DNA from: Aphrocallistes beatrix
Taxonomy: Eukaryota > Porifera > Hexactinellida > Sceptrulophora > Aphrocallistidae
Direction of reading: 5' to 3'
Assembly (NCBI GenBank): GCA_963281255.1
Contig: OY725499.1
Span: 3,119,148-3,183,147 of the forward strand
DNA: 64,000 nucleotides
Shown: positions 1 through 10,048 of the stretch, piece by piece
Numbering within the stretch: position 1 is the first letter of the stretch
Layout of the letters: every line of letters starts with the position of its first letter
The notes under the pieces: generated by a model
The model's database searches: none
Told to the model about the DNA's origin: nothing
The model's input: the letters and a program-made list of their open reading frames with translations, nothing else
Made by a program: the position numbers and the translations under genes

Positions 1-575
1 TTTGAATTCAGATGCTTACCCTTCAAATAGTTTACTTTGATCGCCAAATGTTATAATGGGATTTTTCCGGTTTAGGGATAAAATTACAAAAAGAGTACTT
101 CTGATATAAGCAAAGGATCTAGCAACTTTGTATTGAGATATTTGGGGGTGGTTTTATATCAGCTAATAATACATTTTGATGGGCTAAAATCTACCGGTTT
201 GGAGATATTGGTGAAATCAGTTGGGGCCATTAATAATTACAAGTACGAAGGCTGGTCCCAACTGATTCCACCAATATCTCCGAACCGGTAGATTTTATCC
301 CATCAAAATGTATTATTATCTGATACAAAATCATACTCAAATATCTCAATACAAAGTTGTTAGATCCATTGATTATATCAAAAGTACACTTTTTGCAATT
401 TTATCCCTAAACCGGATACATCCCTTTATAAATCTGCACTTGGAGAAGCCTACCTTGTGCGACCAATAAATCATCTCCAACTTGCTTGATTTTTTTATGG
501 TGAATCATTTGGTGATCAAAGTAAACTATTTGAAGGGTAACCATCTAAAGATTCAAACCTTTGAATTCTTTGAAA
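1..575. repeat. Large foldback (inverted-repeat) element
   Basis: Bases about 1-228 are the reverse complement of about 250-575, around a short loop at 229-249. The arms match closely at 62-228 against 250-420, and again at the outer ends, where 11-50 pairs with 502-545. The right arm carries about 75 extra bases near 421-499. No open frame spans it. The structure looks like a non-autonomous foldback element or an inverted duplication. Its left end touches the window edge, so target-site repeats cannot be judged. Confidence 0.75.
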
Positions 576-576
576 C

Positions 577-1150
577 ACTCTACTCTACACACTACCAGTA
601 CAGTTATCAGATATTTTCGACATTTTCAGTTATAGTTACATGTGCTATAATTGGATCACAATACATACTGGCCACCTGCTTATTCGTAGGACAAATAATC
701 ATGAGGAAACTGAAATATAGATTTGGGTATAGTACAGTGGAATTCGCTTATTAGCAACTCGAGTTTTGCTCATAAAATGGTTGTTAATAAGGGAACAGAA
801 TTAACACAAAATCTTCACCTGGGACCTGAAGATTGGTTGCTAATAGAGCAATGTTGCTAATAAGGGAGTTGCTAATAAGCAAATTCCACTGTATCTCCAT
901 CAGGTTTAGACGCAGCTTGACTAATCCTCTCCTCGCAGTTCCTCAATGAGATGTATTAGAGAGACATACCCTACTCTTACATTATTGACTCTAATTTGTA
1001 TTTGTAAATAATCATTAAATTTTTCATCAAATAACTAATAATAAAATATTAAAACATGACTCTTCATCCACTTTGTATTCTATTTAGAGAAGAATTTAAT
1101 AAAGGACTAAGAAGGGCTAAGATCAGGAAGGATGTTTACTCTGTCCTCGT
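577..1150 (+). pseudogene. Broken 3'-end copy of the orphan membrane-protein gene
   Basis: This stretch matches the last exon part and 3' flank of the intact gene at 1595-2743. It contains the coding sequence for the final membrane span (QYILATCLF...GQI, then RKLKYRFGY) and the downstream flank, including the AATAAAATATT...CATCCACTTTGT...AAAGGACTAAGAAGGGCT block found again at about 2870-2945. The first two thirds of the gene are absent. A short DNA transposon (735-891) interrupts the last codons. It is a duplicated gene tail and not a functional gene. Confidence 0.8.
735..891. mobile_element. Tc1/mariner-superfamily MITE with TA target duplication
   Basis: A 157-bp insert lies within the broken gene tail. 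Its ends are inverted copies, CAGTGGAATTCGCTTATTAG on the left and the complement of CTAATAAGCAAATTCCACTG on the right. It is flanked by TA at 733-734 and 892-893. The intact gene at 2679-2695 shows the sequence without the insert. There is no coding capacity. CAGT ends with a TA duplication are typical of pogo/Tc1-type non-autonomous elements. Confidence 0.85.
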
Positions 1151-1594
1151 CCGAAATTGTTTGAATCTGCTCGATATTAATGTGCGTTTTTGCACAAGTC
1201 GACAACCTAGGCAAGAGTCATCATGGAGGTCCTCATCGCCATTATCTCCATATTTATACTATCATGGCTTTCGAAAGACATTCATCACCGAAAATATCCT
1301 AAATTTCACGAACAATTTACGAGCTAGAGTTCCCTTTTTCACAGGTACCAAATTATTTGTCGTTTTCCTCTCCTACTAGAATCCATTAATTGAAGTAGCC
1401 TGTACAATGAAATGGTATATCCTAAAGAATTCAGCTGCTAGGTTAAATATAGAGCTTTGTTAAGCTGGCCATGTGATATATATTACGCCTATAGACTTTG
1501 AAATCGATAGATAGATTAGACATTACCTATTTATTCTCCTAATGTATATAACAATATTATCAATTGAACAAATCAAATTTAAAGTAGTTATAAA

Positions 1595-2743
1595 ATGATA
1601 TTGACAATTTTTGAAGACGTTCAGATTTCCATACTGATGCCATTTCTTTTCCTTGTCATTATCCTATCCATTATCTGGGACATCTTCTTTGTCAAAAAGA
1701 TCAGGCATTTAGTTTTGTTGTATCGTGAATATATGGAGAAAATAAATACTGATCCATTTGGGAATTTCTTGGAAGCAGCTCAACATTTAAAAATCGAAAT
1801 TCACAAATACACATTTTTACTTGTAATTAATGTCACCGAATTTGGTGCGATGGAAATATATGCATTGGGAGCTGCTCTTACATTAACACGACAGCCTGAC
1901 GATATTCTAAATTCGTCAAGATTTGTAATCCCCAACTGCACCACTGAGTTGGCTCATTTTAATAACATAATGATAGACGCTATGACCTCAAATCCATCCA
2001 TTTCCATACTTGTCTCCTTTGGACAAGCTGGACTGTTGTTCTCGATGGCTTTAGGGATTTGTCTTATGAAGTATCTTGATGTGAAGTACCATGACATATA
2101 TGGAAAAACAGCTCGATACATTCGAATGTTTCTTCTGGTCACAGTAATATTAGGAATTTTCTTGATCATCGCAGGATCTGTTCCCCAATTGATGATGATT
2201 CAAAAAGTTGTTGAGCCAATATTTCAACTAATCTACTTCAGTATTTGGGTCAAGCACACACATACATTTTACAAGACACTGAAATGGAGGACAAATGAGT
2301 TTCGTGTAAGAGGTGAATCCAATCGAGTTGTTAAGAGATCTCTCATCAGTAGCTATCAGTTTGTAATCATAATGGGTTGTATGTTGATCGGTACTGCCTG
2401 CTTAATTCTCGCTGAATGTCTAACACAATACTTCACACTGATCGCTACCATTCTCTATTACGGTCCTTGCATCTTCAATTATCTCTATGCTACTCCAGAC
2501 TACCAAACACTTCTCGCTACACAGCAACAGATCGGGGCTCTACTCACTACCAATACAGTTATCAGATATTTTTCAACATTTTTACTTATCGCAGCATCTG
2601 CTATCATTCTATCACAATACATACTGGCTACCTGCTTATTCTTCGGACAAATAACTGTGAGGAAACTGAAATATAGATTTGGGTATATTCCCATCAGGTT
2701 TAGACCCAGCTTGACTAATCCTCTCCTCGCAGTTCCTCAATGA
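1595..2743 (+). CDS. Orphan multi-pass membrane protein (7-8 spans)
   Basis: This is a single-exon frame of 382 residues from ATG at 1595, and I do not recognise the family. Hydrophobic segments near residues 10-32, 70-93, 135-160, 176-202, 205-220, 250-275, 280-300 and 328-355 suggest seven or eight membrane spans with a short basic C-terminal tail. No GPCR DRY or NPxxY motif, channel pore loop or signal peptide was seen. The 3' end and its flank exist as partial copies upstream (577-1150), and the flank alone as a more decayed copy near 3495-3645, so the locus has been duplicated repeatedly. A lineage-specific receptor or transporter is possible, but nothing visible decides this. A real gene is likely because the frame is long and evenly hydrophobic in an AT-rich setting. 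Confidence 0.7.
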   Translation: MILTIFEDVQISILMPFLFLVIILSIIWDIFFVKKIRHLVLLYREYMEKINTDPFGNFLEAAQHLKIEIHKYTFLLVINVTEFGAMEIYALGAALTLTRQPDDILNSSRFVIPNCTTELAHFNNIMIDAMTSNPSISILVSFGQAGLLFSMALGICLMKYLDVKYHDIYGKTARYIRMFLLVTVILGIFLIIAGSVPQLMMIQKVVEPIFQLIYFSIWVKHTHTFYKTLKWRTNEFRVRGESNRVVKRSLISSYQFVIIMGCMLIGTACLILAECLTQYFTLIATILYYGPCIFNYLYATPDYQTLLATQQQIGALLTTNTVIRYFSTFLLIAASAIILSQYILATCLFFGQITVRKLKYRFGYIPIRFRPSLTNPLLAVPQ

Positions 2744-4277
2744 GATGTATTATAGAGAACATACTCATACTTTATTAGCTCTAATTTGTATTTGTGAATA
2801 ATCTTTAAATATTCTCATAGATATTTATTTGAATACTAATTTTTTTAAATCAAAAAATAACAATAAAATATCAAAACAAGACTTTATCCACTTTGTGTTC
2901 TATTTATAGACGACTTCAATAAAGGACTAAGAAGGGCTGAGCTCAGGTCCTGGTACATTGATTCACTGTGTAGTTATTTATAATAGTCGTAAATGGCAAA
3001 ATATGATTGGCCATCTTAGTATTGGTAGCGAGAGTGCGGCACCTTACCTGTACCCTAAAATTCAGTTGATCTCCCCTCTGTGTTTAAGAACACTTTAGTA
3101 TTAGGGACTCCACGTACTATCATAATAATGATCGATATTTACATATACTCCTATGAAATAAACCATTGATGTACGCCGACCAGAGTTGGCATGGAGCTCA
3201 AATTTTAGAACCCGACCCGACCGGGCTTTGCCCCTGGAAGCTGACAATATTTATCTCAAAATATGCTCAGATTCCTGATGTTTTTACAGAGAATGAATGC
3301 AATATTTTTCAAAAATATAGTATTAAATCCTGATGGGAGTACAAAAACTAGAAATTAGGTTTCAATTTTTGCCAGGGGGTGCATTGCCCCGGCATTGACG
3401 TAGCCCGAGGTAAAAAAATGGGTTCAAAAGCTGATGCGTGCTGCAAATTCACACGAGAATAAAAATTAGAGGGTTGTGAACAATGTAAAATTAAAATTGC
3501 TCTAATACGCCTTTGTAAATGAGATTAAATTTAGTCGTTAAATAATGGTAAAATATCAAAATATAACTTCATCCACTTCGTATACACTATCTATCGACTA
3601 CTTTTATGAAGGAGAGAAGAACTAAGCTCAGATCCTGGAACTTGGGTTCATTTTGTACTTATTTATAGAGCCAAATTCGATACAGAATAAATCTTAATGC
3701 TTTACCAGCATACGTATATAGTATGTCATGGACTAAAATGTCAATGAGCCAAAATGCTTCAAAATGCTTGGATCGTTTGATCTAGCCAAATATTTTTCTG
3801 GATCAAAAGTTTGGCTGGGCCAAGCTGTCCAAATCTTAGCCCATTTACATTTTAGCACGTGCTGAAAGTGGTTTTTAATTAGATATTTTGAAATGTAATG
3901 AAGTTAGCATTTGGAGCAAAACATAGCCCAGGGGTCGGCAACCTATGGCGCCAAATTTGGCACGCGAGCACTAAATTGATGGCACGCGGAGAAATAAATG
4001 TGGGTCGGCGGATCGACATTTATGTAGATTCTGCGGTCGGCAACTCTAGGCAGGCGTGCCACTGACACACAAGGTCTTAAATGTGTTGACATTATAGGTA
4101 AACTGGCACACCTCATTCAAAAGGTTGCCGTCCTCTGTTATACTGTATCATAATACTTGTATAAATATTTATTAAACAAAATCTAGTGATTTAATACAGG
4201 TATGAGTATAGCATGTTTCTGTATAATAAATAAAGTAGTAAGGACAATTTACTAATATGAAATGAGCTTTTATTGTA
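2744..4277. other. Gene-free stretch with decayed repeats
   Basis: No supported gene lies here. The first 200 bases are the 3' flank of the orphan gene. A second decayed copy of that flank lies at about 3495-3645 (TATCAAAATATAACTTCATC followed by a GGAGAGAAGAACTAAGCTCAG-like block). Bases 3190-3430 hold an interspersed repeat shared with 26243-26460, with common text GGAAGCTGACAA and a CAGATTC block. A hAT-like MITE sits at 3929-4137. Confidence 0.6.
3929..4137. mobile_element. hAT-like non-autonomous element
   Basis: The ends CAGGGGTCGGCAACCT and AGGTTGCCGTCCTCTG form a 16-bp imperfect terminal inverted repeat. It has the CAGGGGTCGGCAAAC style seen in animal hAT elements. The 209-bp body is non-coding. 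An 8-bp target duplication is not clear (ACATAGCC against TTATACTG), so the copy is old or one end is displaced. Confidence 0.7.
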
Positions 4278-6029
4278 TCATATTGAGGTCAAATATGATG
4301 ACAAGTTTTTCACAGGGATAAATTTAAAGCAACAAATTTCTAGCGGTTCTTTCAAATATGAATTCTGAATGTGAAGATCAACTCGGTTGGAACTGAGTTT
4401 GCAGGATAACTGCCAGATAAATAGAGCGAGGAGCACAACTATGAAAACAACCTTTTTCATGACAAGAATAAATCTACTTTTGTGAGAAGTAGGGAATGTG
4501 ATCTGGGGTGAAATGGGGAAAGTTTCATAATTGGAATCTTCAGTATTCATGCGAGATTTAGATACATTCGCGGTTGATACCTGATTATGAAAAATCAATT
4601 CGTTGCCCTGACTTTGATTTAAAGATGTCTCACCAACTTGCTCAATACTCACAGCATCAACTCGCTTAAATCCATCCCATTTGATGCAACATATTAATAT
4701 AAGGAAACATGCACATACTCTAGACAAATATCCTGCCATTATCCCCAGAAAATAACCGAGTGTGGATAGCTTTAATCCCACACATAAACCAATCGCCACC
4801 GGAAATGCAACAATAATAAATGTACCTGCCATAATCAAACCAAGATCCTGTTTTCCCGCTCCTCTAAGTATGCCTAGAAATACAATTGCCAAGCTATCAA
4901 AAGGATGATACACGACTAGAATGAACACCATGTGTGCTAGACCACTTATGACACTTGGGTCATTAGAAAACAAGCCTCCCCATACCGACCTCCCTGTAAT
5001 CAAGATGACCGACTGAATTAAAGATATGAACAGCTGTGTAATGATAGCTAAAACAGCCAATTTTTTCACTTTGCCAATCTCATCATCTCCGATCAAGTTT
5101 CCTATTCGAATAGCCATTACAGTTGCAAAAGATGTTGGCATAACATAGATTATTAAGTCAAGATAGGTGAGGATTGAATAGACACTAATTTCCACTTCTG
5201 GCTGTGTACTGACAATACCCACTACATATCCGCCCACCTGAATGCTAATTACCTCACAGAATTCCGTCACATACACAGGAAATCCATAATAGAAATATTG
5301 ACCCCAGTTCTGCCAAGCATCCCAACTCCAACCTCCCCAAATTCTTCCCCAAACTCTACTAAAACGCAAGTAGATCACATGCGCAACAGCCATTGCATAC
5401 ACTGCCATCACCTCACCTAGCGCCACACCATACACACCCATGTCCATTAGAAAGATAAAGATGTAGCACAGTAATATTTCCAAAATGATCCCACCGACAA
5501 GAATGAGAGCAGATGGCAACACAATATCCTGCATTTGGAGGGTTTTGATACAGGGCATGATAACTGCATAACCTGGATTGATGAATATATAAATACGCAA
5601 AAATTGATCAGTTAACTGGACTAAATGCGGTGCTTGATAGAGAAGAATCAGAATATTATCCGTGTTAATCCAAATAATGGAAGTAAGTACAGTCATAAAT
5701 AGGTGAATTAAGATACTCCGCTGCAAAAGAACGCCCAAATACTTATAGTTCTTCGCTCCGAATGCTTGAGAGGCTAGTGTATCCAGAGCGGAAGAGAAGT
5801 TGTATTGGAAAGCCCAACCTGTTATATCTGCTAGGAGCTGACACGATGATATGGCTGCAAATGCGGCACCTCCATTCATGTGTCCAGCAAAGCTTGCCGA
5901 TACGATTTTAATTAATGTCCAGCACAGTGATGTTAAGTACACTGGAAAGACAAGTTTGGAAATAATGATGAATTCTCCAGAAATGAACGAAAATGAAGTA
6001 TTAATCCGCTGCATTATCTCTCCACACAC
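4278..6029 (-). CDS. SLC47A: MATE-family multidrug and toxin extrusion transporter
   Basis: A single-exon protein of 583 residues. It shows the MATE pattern of two six-helix bundles. The first contains LASQAFGAKNY near residues 85-95 and a conserved CIKTLQMQ stretch near 160. The second contains an MPTSFATVMAIRIGN segment near 300-315 and LGILRGAGKQD near 390-400. These match animal SLC47 proteins, which exchange protons for organic cations at the plasma membrane. As in animal MATE1, an extra C-terminal hydrophobic segment (about 525-545) follows a hydrophilic loop of about 60 residues. The length is typical (about 570). The ATG at 6029 gives a short cytoplasmic N-terminus ahead of the first helix. 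No intron is visible. It lies in the same orientation as NCLX, about 1 kb away, with no sign of co-regulation. Confidence 0.93.
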   Translation of the reverse strand: MCGEIMQRINTSFSFISGEFIIISKLVFPVYLTSLCWTLIKIVSASFAGHMNGGAAFAAISSCQLLADITGWAFQYNFSSALDTLASQAFGAKNYKYLGVLLQRSILIHLFMTVLTSIIWINTDNILILLYQAPHLVQLTDQFLRIYIFINPGYAVIMPCIKTLQMQDIVLPSALILVGGIILEILLCYIFIFLMDMGVYGVALGEVMAVYAMAVAHVIYLRFSRVWGRIWGGWSWDAWQNWGQYFYYGFPVYVTEFCEVISIQVGGYVVGIVSTQPEVEISVYSILTYLDLIIYVMPTSFATVMAIRIGNLIGDDEIGKVKKLAVLAIITQLFISLIQSVILITGRSVWGGLFSNDPSVISGLAHMVFILVVYHPFDSLAIVFLGILRGAGKQDLGLIMAGTFIIVAFPVAIGLCVGLKLSTLGYFLGIMAGYLSRVCACFLILICCIKWDGFKRVDAVSIEQVGETSLNQSQGNELIFHNQVSTANVSKSRMNTEDSNYETFPISPQITFPTSHKSRFILVMKKVVFIVVLLALFIWQLSCKLSSNRVDLHIQNSYLKEPLEICCFKFIPVKNLSSYLTSI

Positions 6030-7036
6030 ATATCTGTATCATCTCAATATATATAGTATATGACTCGTTTGTAAGTGTATTGACGTCATAATCATTGGAT
6101 TGGCCTAATTAATGGAATATCTACTTCTCTAGTCACGTTTGAATCAACACAAATACGACGTATTGGATTGCTTTCAATTAACTTCAATTTCAGTGAGTGG
6201 GAAACAATGAGCTAAATTCTTGGTATGTCAGAATATTTTAATAAACTTCTTTAAGGGAACTTGATCAGTGAGCGCGCTCCGGAAAAAAATGGCGCGCGCA
6301 ACCTACTTTCCACTCTACGTATTACATTCCAGCTCCCACTCCTGAAAAAAGAACGCCGCTCTTTAGAGCTCCTTTAATAATGCTCTGTTGATTTCAAATA
6401 ACTGTTACTTCCTAGTATATCAGCATTTTAATTTTAATTATTCCGAGTATTAGTAGCGGAGATGAGCTACGCATGATACCAGAGATGGAATCGGGTTCGG
6501 GGTTTTCGGGTCGGGTTCGAGCTCAGGTTGATGTTCGAGTTCATGATTTGGGTCAAATCGTGTATAACTTCCTAATTGAAAGCAGACTTTCATTCGGACG
6601 CTGACTATTCTTAGTTCAGTTTTATTTAGTGAATTTGTAAAAATTTAAGTTACAATAATATAGTCAAGTCTAGAATATAAATTTGCTGTTTCGGGTTATA
6701 CTTAGTCGGGTTCTAAAATTTGAGTCCGATTCAAACTCCGATATATACTAATACATACGACAATATTTACTGTAATATAATTATTGTATTTCACCCAATC
6801 TATGAGTAAATAACGAAATAAAACAAAATTGAGCTGTTTTTAATATATTTGTACAATAAAACCCCATATTTAACAATGATACATGAATGATACATTATAT
6901 AATTAAATATAATCATTAAGAAATAACATACGTAGACTTGATAAAAGAGTATGAAACACAAAAATGTTTGAAAAGGGATAAAAACTGTTACAATGCTCTA
7001 GATCAACTAAAATCGTTTTAAACACAATATTCTGAC
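6030..7036. other. Intergenic, no gene
   Basis: This stretch separates the two transporter genes. Bases about 6475-6755 hold a repeat rich in CGGGTTCGGG/TCGGGTTCTAAAATTTGAG. Its end recurs in reverse complement at about 3190-3235, so it is a dispersed element. The AT-rich remainder contains the upstream region of the MATE gene. I see no RNA gene. Confidence 0.5.
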
Positions 7037-9154
7037 TCAGCTGTTATCAATATTGGGAAGATTAATCTCGAATACCCCTGCCTCAAGTAAGATTCCAACC
7101 ACAAGAAAGATAACGTAGTACACCAAAAGGTAGATGCCGAATATCCAGTGGAGTCTGTACTGAGTTATGGTAAGTACAATTAGAGTGACGCATAAATTGA
7201 ATATGAGAAAGCCTGCAGAAACGAGTTCTAACGAGGAGAATTTAAGTTCGAACGACGTCTGTCCAGAGGTTAAGCACTTTATAGTCCATGCAACACCAAT
7301 TCCAATAAGCGTATTTAACAGAGGACCTCCGTAACAAGCGGACAGGCCGGTCCGAGGGTAGCCTTGTCGAGCCAGCGTGGTGTCCGCAACAAAATCCCCG
7401 ACACTATTTCCCCAGGCGAGGAATGTCAATCCCAGGATGGCCTTAGTAAGAGAGAGCACTACGCCGAATGCCTCCAGCACATTCACCACTTCGTTAGCTA
7501 GACTGTATATCCAGATCACACTGACTGTAAAGCCAACGAATGAGAATACTCTGTGATAGAAAGGTTTTTCGTGATAACTGGAAGTCAACGCAACTAATAT
7601 AGCGAGAATCAAACCGATTATTAAAGAAATTCCCCATAGAGGGAATATTCCATTGATCCAAAAACTCCTACCTTGAGTTGCCAGTACAGAAAAGGTAGGC
7701 CATAGAAATGACTGCAAAACAAACAGCCATTTTTTCCAACTCTGTTTATCTGCTTCTAGGTCCACAACTGGAATGGTGATGGTGAGTAGTAGCCAAACGG
7801 GGTATTTTATAATCTGAAACACCTTCCAAAAACAATTCAAGTTTTTATAGCCCTCATTTATAGGGGAGATCGCCCAGAGAAATTCCTTCAAACTTTCTTT
7901 TATTACTTCTAACTTAAAATTTGTCATATACCTACTGACTGTACGTGACAACCTATTCGAACGTAAAATGGGCACTAAATCGTTTGAATTTTCAGGAAAT
8001 TTACTCCTCTCTGCCTGCTGCTCATCATGCCCTAGGAAAGCTACCCCAGCTGTCTGACTGATGTCAATACCACCGGACTTTGTTCTTCTGATACCGCCCC
8101 CCGGGAACATCCTCATTGGACTCTTACGGCCAGGCATACCAACGTCCGCAGGAGTGTGGACCTTGGGGATACTCAGAAGGGGCTTGCCTTGCTCTTCTAC
8201 AGCTCCGTAGTTTGGAGTGAGGCGCGAAACGCCTACATCCACGCTATTAGGTGCTGAGTCATCGCTCGGCACGAGGATATTGTGTCTGGATACGGGTTCG
8301 TTCCCTACCTCCTGAACGTTCGTATTGTTGTTATAACCTTGAAACAGCGTGAAAAGTTTGACAGGTTTATTCCTCCTCACATGCCACATTCTTATTTCTC
8401 TGCCTACAACTACGATTATAACATATAAGACGTAGAGAACTATGAAACCAACTGAGTTGTACACATCAATAACGTTGTTCCATAGAAGGTAGAATGTCCA
8501 GAACACTGACAGCAAATAGATTATCGAGTCGCGTAGGAATGGACGTTTGGGAAGATCGCAAGGTTTGATTAAGGAAATACTTCCCACAATAACGGTTGTT
8601 ATGAATATACCAGCTCCGAATATTTCGCCAATGGCTAGACCTGCTTCTCCACCTCGTGAGGCTCGAACTGCCGAGATAACACTGAAAATATCCGGCGCCC
8701 CGTTACCTAACGCCAGGAAAGTAACACCTGCCACATTCTGACTTAGGCGTAGAGTTGTAGCGATGGTGTTCAGATTGGGACAGAAGAACTCTTCTGCAGC
8801 GGCGCCCAATGAAATGAAGAGATAGCCGAGCCAAATGAAAAGAAATACCATTGCAAGCCAAGTTATATTAGGAAGGGAACAATAAGGGAACTGGAGATAG
8901 TTCACGAACCCGTCGTCTATTTGACAATCATCTGCATTACGTACGAAAAAGCATTGCGTAGCATTGAGTTTAGTGGAATTGAAACTCGCAACTATTGAAC
9001 AGTCGGAGTTTTCAAGAAATTCAGAACTTGGGCTAGAAAGTTCATTTAGATTTGAAACAGCGTTGTTGCGATCAAAATCAGTGTGAATGAAAGAGCTTGT
9101 GCAATGTAAAATATGGATCAACAAAACTGAAAGTTGAAGGCATTCTTTCCACAT
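7037..9154 (-). CDS. SLC8B1: Mitochondrial sodium/calcium/lithium exchanger NCLX
   Basis: A single-exon protein of 705 residues that exports calcium from the mitochondrial matrix in exchange for sodium or lithium. Residues 1-22 are a hydrophobic leader. The alpha-1 repeat is clear at 140-160 (NVAGVTFLALGNGAPDIFS), and the alpha-2 repeat begins near 573 (GLTFLAWGNSVGDF), followed by TLARQGYPR...CYGGPLLNTLIG. The GNGAPD and GNS..GD acidic residues that bind calcium are present. FFCPNL and NVAGVTFLA distinguish NCLX from plasma-membrane NCX and NCKX. A long hydrophilic loop (about 255-410) joins the halves; it is longer than in human NCLX (584 residues) and holds an RRTKSGG-type basic stretch. 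The last six helices match in spacing. Identity is certain at family level and strong for NCLX. Confidence 0.95.
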   Translation of the reverse strand: MWKECLQLSVLLIHILHCTSSFIHTDFDRNNAVSNLNELSSPSSEFLENSDCSIVASFNSTKLNATQCFFVRNADDCQIDDGFVNYLQFPYCSLPNITWLAMVFLFIWLGYLFISLGAAAEEFFCPNLNTIATTLRLSQNVAGVTFLALGNGAPDIFSVISAVRASRGGEAGLAIGEIFGAGIFITTVIVGSISLIKPCDLPKRPFLRDSIIYLLSVFWTFYLLWNNVIDVYNSVGFIVLYVLYVIIVVVGREIRMWHVRRNKPVKLFTLFQGYNNNTNVQEVGNEPVSRHNILVPSDDSAPNSVDVGVSRLTPNYGAVEEQGKPLLSIPKVHTPADVGMPGRKSPMRMFPGGGIRRTKSGGIDISQTAGVAFLGHDEQQAERSKFPENSNDLVPILRSNRLSRTVSRYMTNFKLEVIKESLKEFLWAISPINEGYKNLNCFWKVFQIIKYPVWLLLTITIPVVDLEADKQSWKKWLFVLQSFLWPTFSVLATQGRSFWINGIFPLWGISLIIGLILAILVALTSSYHEKPFYHRVFSFVGFTVSVIWIYSLANEVVNVLEAFGVVLSLTKAILGLTFLAWGNSVGDFVADTTLARQGYPRTGLSACYGGPLLNTLIGIGVAWTIKCLTSGQTSFELKFSSLELVSAGFLIFNLCVTLIVLTITQYRLHWIFGIYLLVYYVIFLVVGILLEAGVFEINLPNIDNS

Positions 9155-10046
9155 TTCAGAGATGTTAAAATATATGCTGCAAAAAATTTCAAAAATTATC
9201 TTGCGAAAATCTTAAATACTAAAAACTATGTGAACTTTAAGGTTTTGCCTATATTTATATGTTAATCTGGTTACAGAATCCTTGATTTAAATCATTCTGG
9301 TAATTGGAGCAGACGATCAGAAAGAATAACATGAGTCCAATGACAAGTACTCCATCAGTCCATCCACGGGGAAATAGACTTAGATAGAAACACCCAAAGG
9401 TACAAACTGTACAAGAGATTAACTCGAGTTTCACATAGAAGTATTCTATATAGTAATTCAGATCAGGTTATTAATTAAGCATCACGAGTAGATTAACTGT
9501 GATGATTGCGAGCAGTGTTGTATTAGGTAATAGATATGCATTCTGCAATGCATTAGCTATAACCAGGTCAGCAGATATGAGATAGAGCATAGAGAGACAA
9601 GGTTGAGCCCCAAGCTACTCCTGAGCAGTGATTCTCAAACTGTCTTGGCACACCACCCCCAAGCAATTATTCACGCTTTCCATCGCCCCCTTCTAAGATT
9701 TTTTCCAACTAGTATATCAGTTTAATATGCTAATAATGTGTATTTAGTCCTGGATAAGACTTTCACGTCTTGTACCAGATTAGTGAACAGCAATCTCAAA
9801 TTTCCACCTTGTGATATATTGATTATTTCTCTGCTTGGTTCACAATTGAATGTCAGCACTGAAACCTTTCTCTACGAGATCATCCTTGAAGGTTTCATTC
9901 CTTCGTTGGGAGCTGCTCATAATAAACCGAGATTTCACACAGCAGTATTTTATATAATCAGAGCTATGCTGTCTACATTTCTTTTTACTATTCATTTTCT
10001 GCGATTGAGCTTATCAGCTTCTATTCAATTAATTTTGATTTGTACG
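9155..10046. other. Intergenic with a hAT-end remnant
   Basis: No gene is supported. At 9626 a CAGTGATTCTCAAACTG sequence followed by CACCACCCCC is the left end of a hAT-type element like the intact one at 32321-32794; the matching right end is missing. A frame of 116 codons at 9738-10088 runs into the mariner terminal repeat and has no protein-like features. The right edge, 10037-10048, is the mariner target site. Confidence 0.5.
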
Positions 10047-10048
10047 TA

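Noticed and set aside
1223-1335. Short peptide with a hydrophobic N-terminus
   Set aside because: Only 37 codons, no continuation after a possible donor, and it lies in a duplicated gene-tail region.
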